Shown in pieces: positions 1 through 9,096 of a DNA stretch of 64,000 bases. The DNA is from an uncultured Verrucomicrobiota bacterium (GTDB lineage Bacteria; Verrucomicrobiota; Verrucomicrobiia; Opitutales; Seribacteraceae), in NCBI GenBank assembly GCA_902569115.1, contig CACFTI010000004.1:39372-103371 (forward strand), read 5' to 3'. Numbering within the stretch: position 1 is the stretch's first letter; every line of letters starts with the position of its first letter. The translations under genes were made by a program, and so were the position numbers. The notes beneath the pieces are model-generated. The model was given only the letters and a program-made list of their open reading frames with translations. It made no database searches and had not been told where the DNA came from.

Positions 1-618
1 GTTATTACTATGAGGTCCATCTTTCCTTCGTAAGGTTTCCTCGGAAGGAAGGGCTGATAGGATCGGAGTAACCCCAGACATTGCCTCCCTAAATCGCATA
101 TGGTAATACCATTCATCATTGATGGAAAATTGGTCGACTCCATTTGCAACCGGATGGTTGGGTAATTTACTAAAGTTTGCGACCCAATGGGGATTGACTG
201 ACCAATTGGTTTCAAAATAGCCCCCTAACCACTTCAGAAAATAATTTCCGGGTGCTCCTTTAGGGACCTCAACACCATAGTGAATACAGGCCAGCCCAAT
301 ACCTCTTTTCATAAGTATATCAAACTCCTTTAAATGAGAGTTCAACAAATGCCTGCCGCCGCCGTCACAATAAACCACAATAGAATCAGCATCCTCCAAA
401 ATACTTGGATTTTTAGGATAACCATCATCTGTGACTACCATTGACTTAATTCCAACCTCAGCCTGATTGATATATTTTGAAAGCAACTTACTTCCCGCAA
501 TATGTTCATGGGAAAAATAACCATGACTCTTCTTTCCAGCTATAAAAACGACTTTTTTTTCTGCATTAAGAAAAAATCCTGAAAAAATCAAAAACAAGAT
601 AGGGTAAATAAGTTTCAT
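1..618 (-). CDS. ThuA-domain protein, partial at window edge
   Basis: Reads from an ATG at 618 through 206 codons to the window edge with no stop, so the C-terminus is missing. The N-terminus is a hydrophobic signal peptide (about residues 1-20). It is followed by the ThuA hallmark FIAGKKSHGYFSHEHIAG, an acidic-aspartate turn (VYCDGGGRH) and a segment with HYGVEVPKG and WLGGYFETNWSVNPHW, all typical of the trehalose-utilisation-like (ThuA, glutamine-amidotransferase-fold) family. In Planctomycetes and Verrucomicrobia such exported proteins sit beside Gfo/Idh oxidoreductases and PQQ-fold proteins, as here, and are thought to act in carbohydrate metabolism; the substrate is unknown. It is transcribed divergently from the Gfo/Idh gene. 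Confidence 0.85.
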   Translation of the reverse strand, partial: MKLIYPILFLIFSGFFLNAEKKVVFIAGKKSHGYFSHEHIAGSKLLSKYINQAEVGIKSMVVTDDGYPKNPSILEDADSIVVYCDGGGRHLLNSHLKEFDILMKRGIGLACIHYGVEVPKGAPGNYFLKWLGGYFETNWSVNPHWVANFSKLPNHPVANGVDQFSINDEWYYHMRFREAMSGVTPILSALPSEETLRRKDGPHSNN

Positions 619-775
619 ATTATGAGAATTTGTTGTTAGGGCATGAGTGTCAAGCTAGGGATCGAAAATTATATAATGACCAAATTCAAATTTAGTATCC
701 TAGTATAAAATAAAAAAACATTTTTTCAGGATTAATCGCTTCCATTTTGGAGAGAAAATCTACAAATTTAGACTC
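619..775. promoter_or_regulatory. divergent intergenic region between thuA-like and Gfo/Idh genes
   Basis: This 157-bp AT-rich gap must hold the promoters of two divergent genes. On the minus strand a perfect TTGACA lies at 653-648, but no good -10 follows at 16-18 bp. On the plus strand TATAAT occurs at 672-677 and TATAAA at 704-709, neither with a convincing -35. The GGAGAG at 749-754 is too far from the ATG at 776 to be a normal ribosome-binding site. No strong operator is visible. Confidence 0.3.
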
Positions 776-2056
776 ATGGAAAAGAATAACTATTCAAGAA
801 GACAATTTGTAAAAGCGGGTTCAGCAATATCTGCAGGCACTCTCCTTGCCTCCCCGCACATTACCAATGCCCAAAACAGCTCTAAGACAATCAAAGTGGG
901 ATTAGTAGGAATAGGTGGCCGTGGAAGTGGAGCGGCGGCTCAGGCAATGGCAGCCGATGAAAATGTAGCTCTCACTGCAATTGGGGATATTTTCGAAGAT
1001 CGGATCAAATTACGCAGCCGAATTCTGAAAGCCCGTGGCCGGGATAAATTTCAGGTAACTCCAGAAACGACTTTCACCGGTTTTGATGCCTACAAAAAGG
1101 TAATCGATTCGGGTGTCGATGTGGTAATTTTAACCTCACCACCAAATTTCAGGCCTCAACATCTAGAATACGCCGTGGAAAAAGGCGTTCATTGTTTCTT
1201 CGAAAAACCAGTTGCGGTAGATGCCCCAGGGGTTCGCAAAGTGATAGAACTCGCTAAAAAAGCAAAAGAAAAGAATTTAGGGTTTATGTCCGGTTTTTGC
1301 TGGAGGCACCATAAACCCAAGCAAGAAGTGTTTGGTAGAATTTTAGATGGGGGCTTGGGAGATGTTCATGCCATGTATTCCACTTATAACGGTGGAGAGG
1401 TATGGAAGAAAAAGCGGGAAGATGGATGGGGTGATATGGAGGCCCAGTTACGAAACTGGAATGCCCACTTATGGCTCTCTGGGGACTCAATTGTTGAACA
1501 GGCAGTTCACTGTATCGACATGATGCAATGGGCCATGGACGATCAACCCCCGCTACATGCAGAAGGCTCAGGTGGTCGTCAGGTCTATGATGATCCTGAT
1601 AAGTATGGAAATATTTATGACCATTTTGCCTGCGTTTTCGAGTGGGAGAATGGGGCTAAAGGGTACCATTTTTCTCGCCAGCAAAATGGTACAGTCGGCA
1701 GTTATGAAGTTGAATTATTTGGCACCAAAGGAACTTGCTCGGCCAAGAATCGACACACGATAATAGCCGGTGATAATTCTTGGAGATACCGCGGTGAAAA
1801 CAACGACATGTACCAGACGGAACATGATGTATTGTTTGCATCAATCCGTTCAGGTAAGCCTTTTAATGATGGAGAAAAAGCAGCCCATAGTTCAATGGTA
1901 GCCATTTTAGGAAGGATGGTTGCTTACACAGGTCAAAAAATCACCTATCAACAAGCACTCAATTCCAAGGAGGATCTGACTCCATCTCATTTTGATTGGG
2001 AAAAGTCATTGGAAGTACCAGCACCACCTACACCTGGTGTTACCAGGTTTATCTAA
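776..2056 (+). CDS. Tat-exported Gfo/Idh/MocA family oxidoreductase
   Basis: Predicted NAD(P)-dependent sugar or inositol-type dehydrogenase. The twin-arginine motif SRRQFVKAG (residues 7-15) and a hydrophobic stretch ending near ASPHITNAQ predict export in a folded state. Mature protein begins with a Rossmann fold carrying GIGGRGSG (45-52), followed by the family's EKPV motif with the likely catalytic lysine K144. The C-terminal half is the usual alpha/beta substrate domain. The length, 426 residues, is normal for the secreted subgroup found in Planctomycetes and Verrucomicrobia. The substrate cannot be told from sequence. The divergent ThuA-like gene suggests a shared role in carbohydrate turnover. 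The start is an ATG with no close Shine-Dalgarno sequence. Confidence 0.9.
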   Translation: MEKNNYSRRQFVKAGSAISAGTLLASPHITNAQNSSKTIKVGLVGIGGRGSGAAAQAMAADENVALTAIGDIFEDRIKLRSRILKARGRDKFQVTPETTFTGFDAYKKVIDSGVDVVILTSPPNFRPQHLEYAVEKGVHCFFEKPVAVDAPGVRKVIELAKKAKEKNLGFMSGFCWRHHKPKQEVFGRILDGGLGDVHAMYSTYNGGEVWKKKREDGWGDMEAQLRNWNAHLWLSGDSIVEQAVHCIDMMQWAMDDQPPLHAEGSGGRQVYDDPDKYGNIYDHFACVFEWENGAKGYHFSRQQNGTVGSYEVELFGTKGTCSAKNRHTIIAGDNSWRYRGENNDMYQTEHDVLFASIRSGKPFNDGEKAAHSSMVAILGRMVAYTGQKITYQQALNSKEDLTPSHFDWEKSLEVPAPPTPGVTRFI

Positions 2057-2081
2057 AGGCAAATAGAGCATCATAACGATG

Positions 2082-2098
2082 GCAGATGGAATATCTGC
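2082..2098. terminator. short stem-loop between convergent genes, possible terminator
   Basis: GCAGAT and ATCTGC are perfect reverse complements separated by five bases (GGAAT), in the 57-bp gap between the convergent Gfo/Idh gene and the unknown gene at 2114. The position fits a shared terminator, but the stem has only six pairs and no clear U-run follows on either strand, so this is weak. Confidence 0.2.
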
Positions 2099-2113
2099 TA
2101 AGTATAATGCATC

Positions 2114-3487
2114 CTATTTTAAAGACTGATAATACCTCATGAACACAGGGTCTTGTTTGGAAATACTTTCCATCATTTCATACCCCATCTCTTCAAATTG
2201 CTTTCCTAGTTGTAAGATTATTTCTCTGTCTGTGAGTGCTGATAAATTTGGATCATCCTGATGAACCGATTTGTATGCGTTTAAAATTTCGCAATCAAAC
2301 GTAGCTTGGCTCGCATTACCTTCATTAAGAAATTCAGCAGGCTCTGGAAGTGTTTCATCCAGCGTCACAAAAGAAACATCTTGAGTAGGGTTGACTGATA
2401 TATCCGATATTCCAACAGTGCTTAATTCTTGGGAAGAATTAACTTCCTGAATAATCATATCCGGTACGTCCAAATCCTGACGACTTTTTATTGAGGCAAA
2501 CTCTACGCAACTCAGTAAACAAGGAATCACAGCAGCAGGTAAATTCCCCTCTGGAGTTTCATCTACTTTTCTGATTAAACCTCCTAATTTTGCACCATAC
2601 AAAAAATTTGAGTCGCGTGCATTTTCAGCAATTTTAATTACATTAAGTAATGAATCAGTTTTTGTATTATTCAAAAAGGTATCAGAAAAGAAACTATACA
2701 CCCATGTTCCATCTTTTGCTGTAGGAGTGTAATCCACATCTACAGGATCCTTCACAACCGCCAATGAGATCAAACCAGGTTCTTCACTGACTAGCTCGAG
2801 AATACTGGACGCAGCCTGATCGCTCCCCCATAGAATCAAACTTTCTGATTGAAGAGGGGCTTCTTTTCTAAGAAAGCTTATTTTCTGCATCAAATCGTCT
2901 TTGGAAGAAATACTGACCTTCATACACGCTATGTTCTCATTCAAAAGAAACCCAAAAGTTTTGTGTGTGCTATCTATGTTTTCCAGATAGGATACCTCAT
3001 CCGTCACAACATGAATAAATATTGCACGGCTATATTCCAATGTGTCGCCAACCCTCCTTGCATAATTCTGTTGTATATCTTCTTCTGTTGCTTGTCTTAC
3101 TAATTTGGGAAAAATAAGACCGCTTACATTGTTGAAGTTTCGAATGTCATAGTTCTTGAGGGGATCCTTAACTTCATTGCAATAATCGGAATATTGATCA
3201 CATATGGGTCTGCCGAATTTGGTGACTTGAGATTCATAATCATACTCTTCGGCAAGACGCACTAGAAGAGATTCAGTATTTATTGGAGATACAGGCGGAT
3301 CAGAATCTAGTCCATCAAATGGCAAACTCCAACCCAACTCCTCGCCCTTAATTGTATCAATTTCTCCCCAAAAGAGCTTAACTTTTAAATTTGCATATTC
3401 TTCCGCAAATCGAAAGCAAAGACCCTCGAAAAGTAAGATCATAATCGTAACAAAAACTACTCTGAAACAAATTCTTAACATCTTCAT
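2114..3487 (-). CDS. unrecognised membrane-anchored or exported protein
   Basis: I do not recognise a family. From the ATG at 3487 it has 457 residues. An open frame with an ATG extends to 3532, but that would overlap the upstream gene by about 40 bp; the later ATG gives a five-base gap and a standard N-terminal hydrophobic segment (MKMLRICFRVVFVTIMILLFEGLCF). The remainder is soluble, acidic and mixed alpha/beta. One segment, LILWGSDQAASSILELV followed by a beta strand (LISLAVVKDPVD), resembles the strand-elbow-helix unit of alpha/beta hydrolases, and CLLSCVEFASI lies further on. That hydrolase reading is only a suggestion. It is probably co-transcribed with the acidic repeat protein directly upstream. 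Confidence 0.6.
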   Translation of the reverse strand: MKMLRICFRVVFVTIMILLFEGLCFRFAEEYANLKVKLFWGEIDTIKGEELGWSLPFDGLDSDPPVSPINTESLLVRLAEEYDYESQVTKFGRPICDQYSDYCNEVKDPLKNYDIRNFNNVSGLIFPKLVRQATEEDIQQNYARRVGDTLEYSRAIFIHVVTDEVSYLENIDSTHKTFGFLLNENIACMKVSISSKDDLMQKISFLRKEAPLQSESLILWGSDQAASSILELVSEEPGLISLAVVKDPVDVDYTPTAKDGTWVYSFFSDTFLNNTKTDSLLNVIKIAENARDSNFLYGAKLGGLIRKVDETPEGNLPAAVIPCLLSCVEFASIKSRQDLDVPDMIIQEVNSSQELSTVGISDISVNPTQDVSFVTLDETLPEPAEFLNEGNASQATFDCEILNAYKSVHQDDPNLSALTDREIILQLGKQFEEMGYEMMESISKQDPVFMRYYQSLK

Positions 3488-3491
3488 AGGA

Positions 3492-4496
3492 TTACGATGG
3501 TTTTTCCTCATCAGATATCTGCTTATCATCAATTTCGTCTGAAGAAACTTCTTCTCTGAGCTTCAGCAGTTCCTCAGGCAGGTCTTCTTCTCCTGGAGGT
3601 GGTAATGCTTTTTTACTAGGTATTTCACTCACCAAAGGATCTTCGTTCATTTCCTCATTTTCACCAAGAGGATCTTCTATGACATTTTCTACATCTGATG
3701 ATCCTTTTTCTTTAGATTCATCTTCAGATACTAACTCTTCTCTGAGCTTCATAATCTCATCCGGTATTGCATCCGGCTCAGGCGGTGGAAGGATTTTCAG
3801 GCTTGGTGTATCCGCAACTAAAAGATCTTCTTCCTGAGTTAACTCCTCACTTAAAGGATCAATCTTAATAGACCCATCTTCAGAATTGGGGTCATCTGTT
3901 TCATCGTCATCGTTTAACTTGGGTTCTACAGAGTTAGATTCTTCCTCATTCTCGACCGCCTTAACTGTTTCGGTCTTTTTTCTAACAGTATTTACTTCCG
4001 CAACTTCACTAGAGTATTGAAGTGTTGGTTTATCCCTAGACAGGACGGTAAGTGTAATGCCTATTATCAATGATACAGAACATACCGAGAATAATTCAAC
4101 TTTCTCTGACTTCAGCATCGTATGATCATCCAATACAATACCAAAAAGAAGAATCGTTAGACAAAAGAGAATAAAAAATCCAATGGATTTAGATAGAAGT
4201 TTGAATTGATCTCTCGTGCTTTTACATAGACCGACTAATGACATGAGAATGCAAAACAATAGAACGAGTATAGTGAATACAATTTTCAACAATTTCGCTT
4301 GAGCCATTGGGCTGGTATTTATTTCGGAGCCAAAAAGCTGCGGAATCTTGTAACCGAAAAGGTTAACATTTGTCAGATCAAAAACAAATTTCTCTAATGT
4401 GCTAAGGCCAAAAGAAGTGGTGAGCCAAAAGAACATGAGAAAGAGAAGTAATACCCCAGCGGTAGAAAAGTAAAAGGCTTTGCTTTTCGAAAACAT
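3492..4496 (-). CDS. four-TM protein with acidic proline-containing tandem repeat tail
   Basis: No family recognised. The 334-residue protein has about four hydrophobic segments in its first 152 residues (roughly 8-30, 70-90, 105-122 and 136-152). A long acidic, low-complexity cytoplasmic or periplasmic tail follows, rich in Glu, Asp and Ser. The tail contains two copies of a 62-residue unit (213-274 and 275-334). Each has a DPL start, an LPPP turn and a helix of the pattern PxElxKLREE. Proline turns plus amphipathic helices look like short docking segments for a partner. The next gene, five bases downstream, encodes a membrane-linked unknown protein and is the obvious partner candidate. The start is an ATG with no clear Shine-Dalgarno sequence. 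Confidence 0.6.
   Translation of the reverse strand: MFSKSKAFYFSTAGVLLLFLMFFWLTTSFGLSTLEKFVFDLTNVNLFGYKIPQLFGSEINTSPMAQAKLLKIVFTILVLLFCILMSLVGLCKSTRDQFKLLSKSIGFFILFCLTILLFGIVLDDHTMLKSEKVELFSVCSVSLIIGITLTVLSRDKPTLQYSSEVAEVNTVRKKTETVKAVENEEESNSVEPKLNDDDETDDPNSEDGSIKIDPLSEELTQEEDLLVADTPSLKILPPPEPDAIPDEIMKLREELVSEDESKEKGSSDVENVIEDPLGENEEMNEDPLVSEIPSKKALPPPGEEDLPEELLKLREEVSSDEIDDKQISDEEKPS
3495..3860 (-). repeat. two tandem 62-codon repeat units inside the acidic-tail gene
   Basis: Residues 213-274 and 275-334 of the protein align with a constant 62-residue (186-bp) offset. A 15-base stretch (cttctctgagcttca on the plus strand) is identical at 3551-3565 and 3737-3751. The conserved core of each unit is LPPP followed ten residues later by KLREE. 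Confidence 0.75.
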
Positions 4497-4589
4497 ATAA
4501 AAGCTATTTCTATTTGAAAAGCCTATCGTATGGCAAGAGTTTGTTAGGAAAACGACTGCCTCGCTGTTTGTTCCTTAAAAATTATGAAC

Positions 4590-5912
4590 TTAGATATCAG
4601 TGAGTATACCTGTGCTATCTCCCACTTGGGAAGCTTGTACGCCTACTCTATCTAAAAGACCAAGATACAGGTTGGTCATCGGAACACTTTCAAAATCAAC
4701 ATGCCGACCAGTTTTAAGTCCATGGGAAGAACCTCCAGCCAGTAGCACCGGCAGATCTGAATGCCTGTGCCTGTTTCCATCACTTATGCCACCGCCGAAT
4801 ACAATCATGCAGTGATCAATAAGCCGGCTTCCGTCCACCTCTCTAGTGTTGGAAAGTTTGTTCATTAAATATGCAAACTGCTCAGAATAAAAATGGTCAA
4901 TTTTAGCGAGTTTGGTGATTTTTTCAGGATCATTCTTGTGGTGAGAAAGAGCATGGTGGCCTTCTGGTACTCCAATATCGCGAAAGCTGCGATTACTTCC
5001 ATCATGAGCAAGCAAGAAAGAACTTATCCGGGTGGAATCACTTTGGAAAGCAAGTACCATCATATCAAACATGAGTCGTAAATGTTCACGATAATTATCA
5101 GGTATACCAGCCGGGCTGTTAAGATTTGGAATTACATCCCTAATCTTTTCCTCTCGCTCAATTCTTTTTTCTAACTCACGAACACTCGTAAAATATTCGT
5201 TTAGTTTTTCCTGATCCACCTTACCCAAGCGTTTACTGAAATCACTTGCCCCGCTTAAAGCAAAATCAAGTATACTCTTATTTAGGGCTCTTCTTTGAAG
5301 CTGTCCTTTTCGATCAAACGAAGAAGAGGTATTACCAAAAAGTCTCTCAAATACCAATCTCGGGTTTGATTCAGGAACCATGGGCATGGATTCTGTCTTC
5401 CAGGAAAGATTATATTGATAAGCACAGCTGTAACCTGAGTCACACTTGCCGGATTTTCGAACACCATCACAACTCAATTCCAGGGATCTGAGTTTTGTAT
5501 TATCCCCGATAGACTCAGCCGCAATCTGATCGACGGATACCCCCACTTTGATATCCTTACCCGCAGTCTTGCGGGCTTGGCATCCAGTCAGGAAGGTGGC
5601 ATTGGCACGTGCATGATCACCACCACCATCGCCATTTGCATAAGCCTTCGTGTGATTCAAGCCACTGATAACCTGAAAATCTGACATATGACTTTCCAAT
5701 GGCTTTAGGCTATTGGGCAAATTTCTTAAAACACCCGTTTCCGAGGGTCGCCACTGATCCATAATGACGCCATTGGGGATGTAGGTAAAACCCATCCGAA
5801 GCGGAATATCAGAAGGTTTACCTTTTGCAAATGATACAAGAGGTGGCAGTGCGAGTGAAACACCTAATCCACGAAGGATTGATCTTCTGGAAACCATGGC
5901 AGAGGTCATCAT
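4590..5912 (-). CDS. DUF1552 family Tat-exported protein
   Basis: Member of the DUF1552 family (roughly 430-460 residues; this one has 440), known almost only from Planctomycetes, Verrucomicrobia and some myxobacteria. A Tat signal, SRRSILRGLGVSLALPPL, lies near the N-terminus. Family features seen include GFTYIPNGVIMDQWRP, DHARANATFLTGC, LSHHKNDPEKITKL and the C-terminal FGGGISDGNRHRHSDLPVLLAGG, which looks like a sulfatase/alkaline-phosphatase-type metal site. Function is unknown. It nearly always sits beside a DUF1592-type cytochrome, and here follows one by 49 bp, so the two are probably co-transcribed and act together in the periplasm. An internal ATG at 5897 (start MVSRRS) is an equally good start. 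Confidence 0.9.
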   Translation of the reverse strand: MMTSAMVSRRSILRGLGVSLALPPLVSFAKGKPSDIPLRMGFTYIPNGVIMDQWRPSETGVLRNLPNSLKPLESHMSDFQVISGLNHTKAYANGDGGGDHARANATFLTGCQARKTAGKDIKVGVSVDQIAAESIGDNTKLRSLELSCDGVRKSGKCDSGYSCAYQYNLSWKTESMPMVPESNPRLVFERLFGNTSSSFDRKGQLQRRALNKSILDFALSGASDFSKRLGKVDQEKLNEYFTSVRELEKRIEREEKIRDVIPNLNSPAGIPDNYREHLRLMFDMMVLAFQSDSTRISSFLLAHDGSNRSFRDIGVPEGHHALSHHKNDPEKITKLAKIDHFYSEQFAYLMNKLSNTREVDGSRLIDHCMIVFGGGISDGNRHRHSDLPVLLAGGSSHGLKTGRHVDFESVPMTNLYLGLLDRVGVQASQVGDSTGILTDI

Positions 5913-5961
5913 TATTATATATCCAAAGACTAATAATTTAGGACTGATTAATCAAACCCTG

Positions 5962-8262
5962 TTATCGAGCATATTGAAAAGGCTTACTTTGGATTACCTT
6001 GAGTATCAGATCAGCCAGGTTGACCTGATCATCCTCTCCAACCTCGATAACCTGATCGACAGCTAGCCTATCCTTATAGGTTAGGCCGCGACCTAAACCG
6101 TACACGAATAATTTTTGAGTAAGGCAACGAGTTATTGCTTTCTTTTTGTTAAGGTTCAAAAACTGTTGCAGTTCTCGAATTCCGTTAAATTTTTCGCCTG
6201 AACTTAACTTGCCAGAAACATCCACGGGTTTACCATCCTCTTGATCCTGCCATTTTCCAACCGCATCAAAATTACCCATAGCATAACCCAGGTTGTCCAT
6301 ACTGGCATGACAGGAATAGCAGGATGGGTTTTTGGAATGTTTCGCCATTTGTTCCCTGAAGGAAAGAGGTTCATTAGTAGACTCATGTGATTCTTCCAAT
6401 TCTGTAACACCGGGTGGCGGATCCCTGGGCGGAGCTGCCAAAAGATTGTCCAGGACCCACTTGCCCCTCTTAACTGGAGAGGTCCTTGTAGGGTTGGAAG
6501 TAATGGTCAAAATGGAACCATGCGTTAGCAAGCCTCCCCGTTTCCTCAAATCTTCTCCTTTAAAAACCACTTTTCTAAAGTCGTCATCAAAACTGCCATC
6601 AATCCCGTAATAATTTGCAAGTTTGTTATTGATCATTGAGAAATCTGCTCCAAGTAGCAGTTCAATCGGTAAATTTTTCTTCAGTAAGTATTTAAAAAAT
6701 TCTTCCGTCTCGAATATCATTGATTGGCGAATCTCCTGTGTAAATGAAGGAAATTGATCAGGATTCGGATTAATCAAATCTAAATCTCTTAATTGAAGCC
6801 ATTGACCGCAAAAATTAGTGATGAATCGACTGATTTTTGGGTCTTTAATCATTCTTTGAAATTCTATTTCCAAGTTAGCTCTTAACTTTCCTTGATCTGC
6901 GAGATTCCAAAGATGATCATCAGGTACAGAACTCCATAAAAAATAAGATATCCGATGAGCCAATGCATAGTCATCAAGCAGGGTAAGATTGGCAGATTTT
7001 TTTTGATCGGACTTTCTTTCTTCGCGAAAAAGAAAACTTGGCGAAACCAATGCTGCTTTAAAAACCTGTCTAACTGATTCAAGAGAATTAAGGCCAGTTT
7101 CCCTCATTTTGGAAAAGAGCCCACTGTGTCTGGCAACTTCGCTCGAATTCAATGGCATCCTATATAATCTCGGCAACCATTTTTGAAGGGATGCTTTGGC
7201 AACTTCATCATTGATTTTCTCGGTTTTCCATTCGCCCAGCAGATGAGACCGGTTGGATTTTTCTATCTGCGAAATTCCTTGTGGTTCCGAAAGCTCTATC
7301 TTCTCAATGTATAAGTTACGATCTCTTCTCTTTGGGTTTTTGTTTTTGGGATCATAAAAATCATTCGGAAAAGTAATTGAAATCTCATTTTTATGACCGG
7401 CTTTTCCGTTAAACTTTATCTTATATTCTTTTGAAATCGGATACTCCGCATCAACCTCGAAATCACCAATGTTTACATGATTAACCCCTACAATCATTTT
7501 GGCTAAATCTTTACCCGCAAGACTCCCGGATGCCCAAACCGTTAGGTTGTATTCACCATTTTTTCGAAAGGGTACCGACAAAGTGATACTACCCCGCGAG
7601 GCCAGTACCCTCATACTTCCACTATTACTCACTCCACTTAGTTCATGAGCCTCAAAACGGTGAATAATTCCCCTTTCATCTGGAGGTCCTAGTGCCTGCT
7701 CCATGACAATCTCTGCCATACTCAGATACTTTTCCATCAAGAGTGGGGATAGCGTAAGAACCTCCCCAATAGTATCAAATCCATACCCTGTGTCATCAGC
7801 GGGAAAGAATTCTTTGGCATCGATATCGATTCCAAAAATATCTTCAACGGTGTTTTCGTATTCAATTCTGTTCAGTCTTCTCAGTATTACATGCCCCGGG
7901 TCATTTTGACTGGAGTCGTAACTGAAGGAAGCATTCTCGATCCATGATAGAATGGTGGAAACTTCTGGATCAAGTGGTTGCGGCACATTGGCAGGGGGCA
8001 TATTACGATTGTAAAGATTTTTCCAGACTCGATCCCACTTCTTTGAATGTTGATCGAAGCTACCCAGCCTGATCAATTCATCCATAGCAAAGTCACCCTT
8101 TTTGGCACCGTCCCCGTGGCAATCGTAACAATACTCCTCTAAAAGTGGCAGAACCTCACCAGTAAAAAATGATTCATCATCTGCCGAATATAGCGGGGGC
8201 AATGAATGTAAGATGGTTGTAAACACCAATACCTTTATAAGTTTTAGAGACCGAATTTTCAC
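5962..8262 (-). CDS. DUF1592-type planctomycete cytochrome c protein
   Basis: A 766-residue exported protein of the planctomycete-cytochrome family (PSCyt1 followed by DUF1587, DUF1595, DUF1592, DUF1588 and DUF1585). The signal peptide spans about residues 1-26. The haem site EEYCYDCHG has C45, C48 and H49. DUF1587 is marked by RRLNRIEYENTVEDIFGID, and DUF1592 by DYALAHRISYFLWSS. DUF1588 contains LTHGSILTITSNPTRTSPVKRG and a second CxxCH (C648, C651, H652) that in this family may bind haem or metal. The start is GTG; the ATG two bases upstream is out of frame. With the DUF1552 partner it probably forms a periplasmic redox or polymer-degrading module, but no member has a well-established reaction. 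Confidence 0.9.
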   Translation of the reverse strand: MKIRSLKLIKVLVFTTILHSLPPLYSADDESFFTGEVLPLLEEYCYDCHGDGAKKGDFAMDELIRLGSFDQHSKKWDRVWKNLYNRNMPPANVPQPLDPEVSTILSWIENASFSYDSSQNDPGHVILRRLNRIEYENTVEDIFGIDIDAKEFFPADDTGYGFDTIGEVLTLSPLLMEKYLSMAEIVMEQALGPPDERGIIHRFEAHELSGVSNSGSMRVLASRGSITLSVPFRKNGEYNLTVWASGSLAGKDLAKMIVGVNHVNIGDFEVDAEYPISKEYKIKFNGKAGHKNEISITFPNDFYDPKNKNPKRRDRNLYIEKIELSEPQGISQIEKSNRSHLLGEWKTEKINDEVAKASLQKWLPRLYRMPLNSSEVARHSGLFSKMRETGLNSLESVRQVFKAALVSPSFLFREERKSDQKKSANLTLLDDYALAHRISYFLWSSVPDDHLWNLADQGKLRANLEIEFQRMIKDPKISRFITNFCGQWLQLRDLDLINPNPDQFPSFTQEIRQSMIFETEEFFKYLLKKNLPIELLLGADFSMINNKLANYYGIDGSFDDDFRKVVFKGEDLRKRGGLLTHGSILTITSNPTRTSPVKRGKWVLDNLLAAPPRDPPPGVTELEESHESTNEPLSFREQMAKHSKNPSCYSCHASMDNLGYAMGNFDAVGKWQDQEDGKPVDVSGKLSSGEKFNGIRELQQFLNLNKKKAITRCLTQKLFVYGLGRGLTYKDRLAVDQVIEVGEDDQVNLADLILKVIQSKPFQYAR

Positions 8263-8340
8263 ATTAACACTACCTTTTCCGAACTACTCAAAACACAAGC
8301 CTTAACTACTGAAAATTTATTTTTTGAAATAGAATGGATT

Positions 8341-9096
8341 TCAGTTCGAACGAATTTCGATATTGTCGAAACGAATCGGCGTGCTTGAGTAAGGGAAACC
8401 CCACAAGGCACATTTCCCACCCTTATACTCGACATCATACTGCTCACTTAAAATCCAATCTTTTGGCTCATTATTCATCTCTGGCCAAAGCTTGAATTGT
8501 AACCGGGTTGTCAGGTTTGAATCACCGGCGAGTGCCTGAAAGCGTAATTTCCACCACTGGTCACCAGACCACGAAAAAGGAATTTCCTTGAGTACCATTT
8601 CATCGAGGGAAAGAACTATATTTTTCGCCGCAGGGTTAAGTCTTATACGATATCCACGAATTCCCCCAATACCAGCAGCAATTGAAGGCATACGGCGGCC
8701 TTTTTTACTGGCAAAAAAAGAGAAACTTAATTCCAGATTCTTTTCTTTTTCCCTCGAACCGAAAAGCAAGCCAAAATCTCCCATGGGTGATCCGGGCAAG
8801 TTTAGGCTTTTCTCCCCTGTCTGCTCTGCCTGGACTGTGTATGCTCCATCAAGAATGAATAAACTTTCCGGTTCTGTACCGACTTCGACATAGGAAAAGT
8901 CTTCACTAAATTCGAGGTTCCAGTCCATTTCATCACCCAGACTTTCCTGCTCCAATGAAGCATTTTCTCTGGTGGCTGACGAAGATTTATTCTTATTACT
9001 TTGATGTACACAGGCGGATAAACCTATCAAGAGCACCAAGAATAGAAATATTCGTACAGCAGGGTTTTGCATAAAAAATCGTATGGGCTTATTCAT
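8341..9096 (-). CDS. lipoprotein with concanavalin-like domain
   Basis: The 251-residue protein starts with a lipoprotein signal peptide and lipobox LSAC (C29). The body resembles a LamG/DUF1080-type beta-sandwich: SEDFSYVEVGTEPESLFILDG near the front and STPIRFDNIEIRSN at the end, the usual closing strand of such domains. The same layout of strands (a WxxLRFxA strand, then a WPxxxxEPxxW turn, then DNIEI) is seen at the C-terminus of the 778-residue PQQ-fold lipoprotein at 28455-30791, suggesting related ligands. It overlaps the ABC permease gene by eight bases, so it is translated with the transporter and is likely the last gene of the long minus-strand cluster. Confidence 0.75.
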   Translation of the reverse strand: MNKPIRFFMQNPAVRIFLFLVLLIGLSACVHQSNKNKSSSATRENASLEQESLGDEMDWNLEFSEDFSYVEVGTEPESLFILDGAYTVQAEQTGEKSLNLPGSPMGDFGLLFGSREKEKNLELSFSFFASKKGRRMPSIAAGIGGIRGYRIRLNPAAKNIVLSLDEMVLKEIPFSWSGDQWWKLRFQALAGDSNLTTRLQFKLWPEMNNEPKDWILSEQYDVEYKGGKCALWGFPYSSTPIRFDNIEIRSN

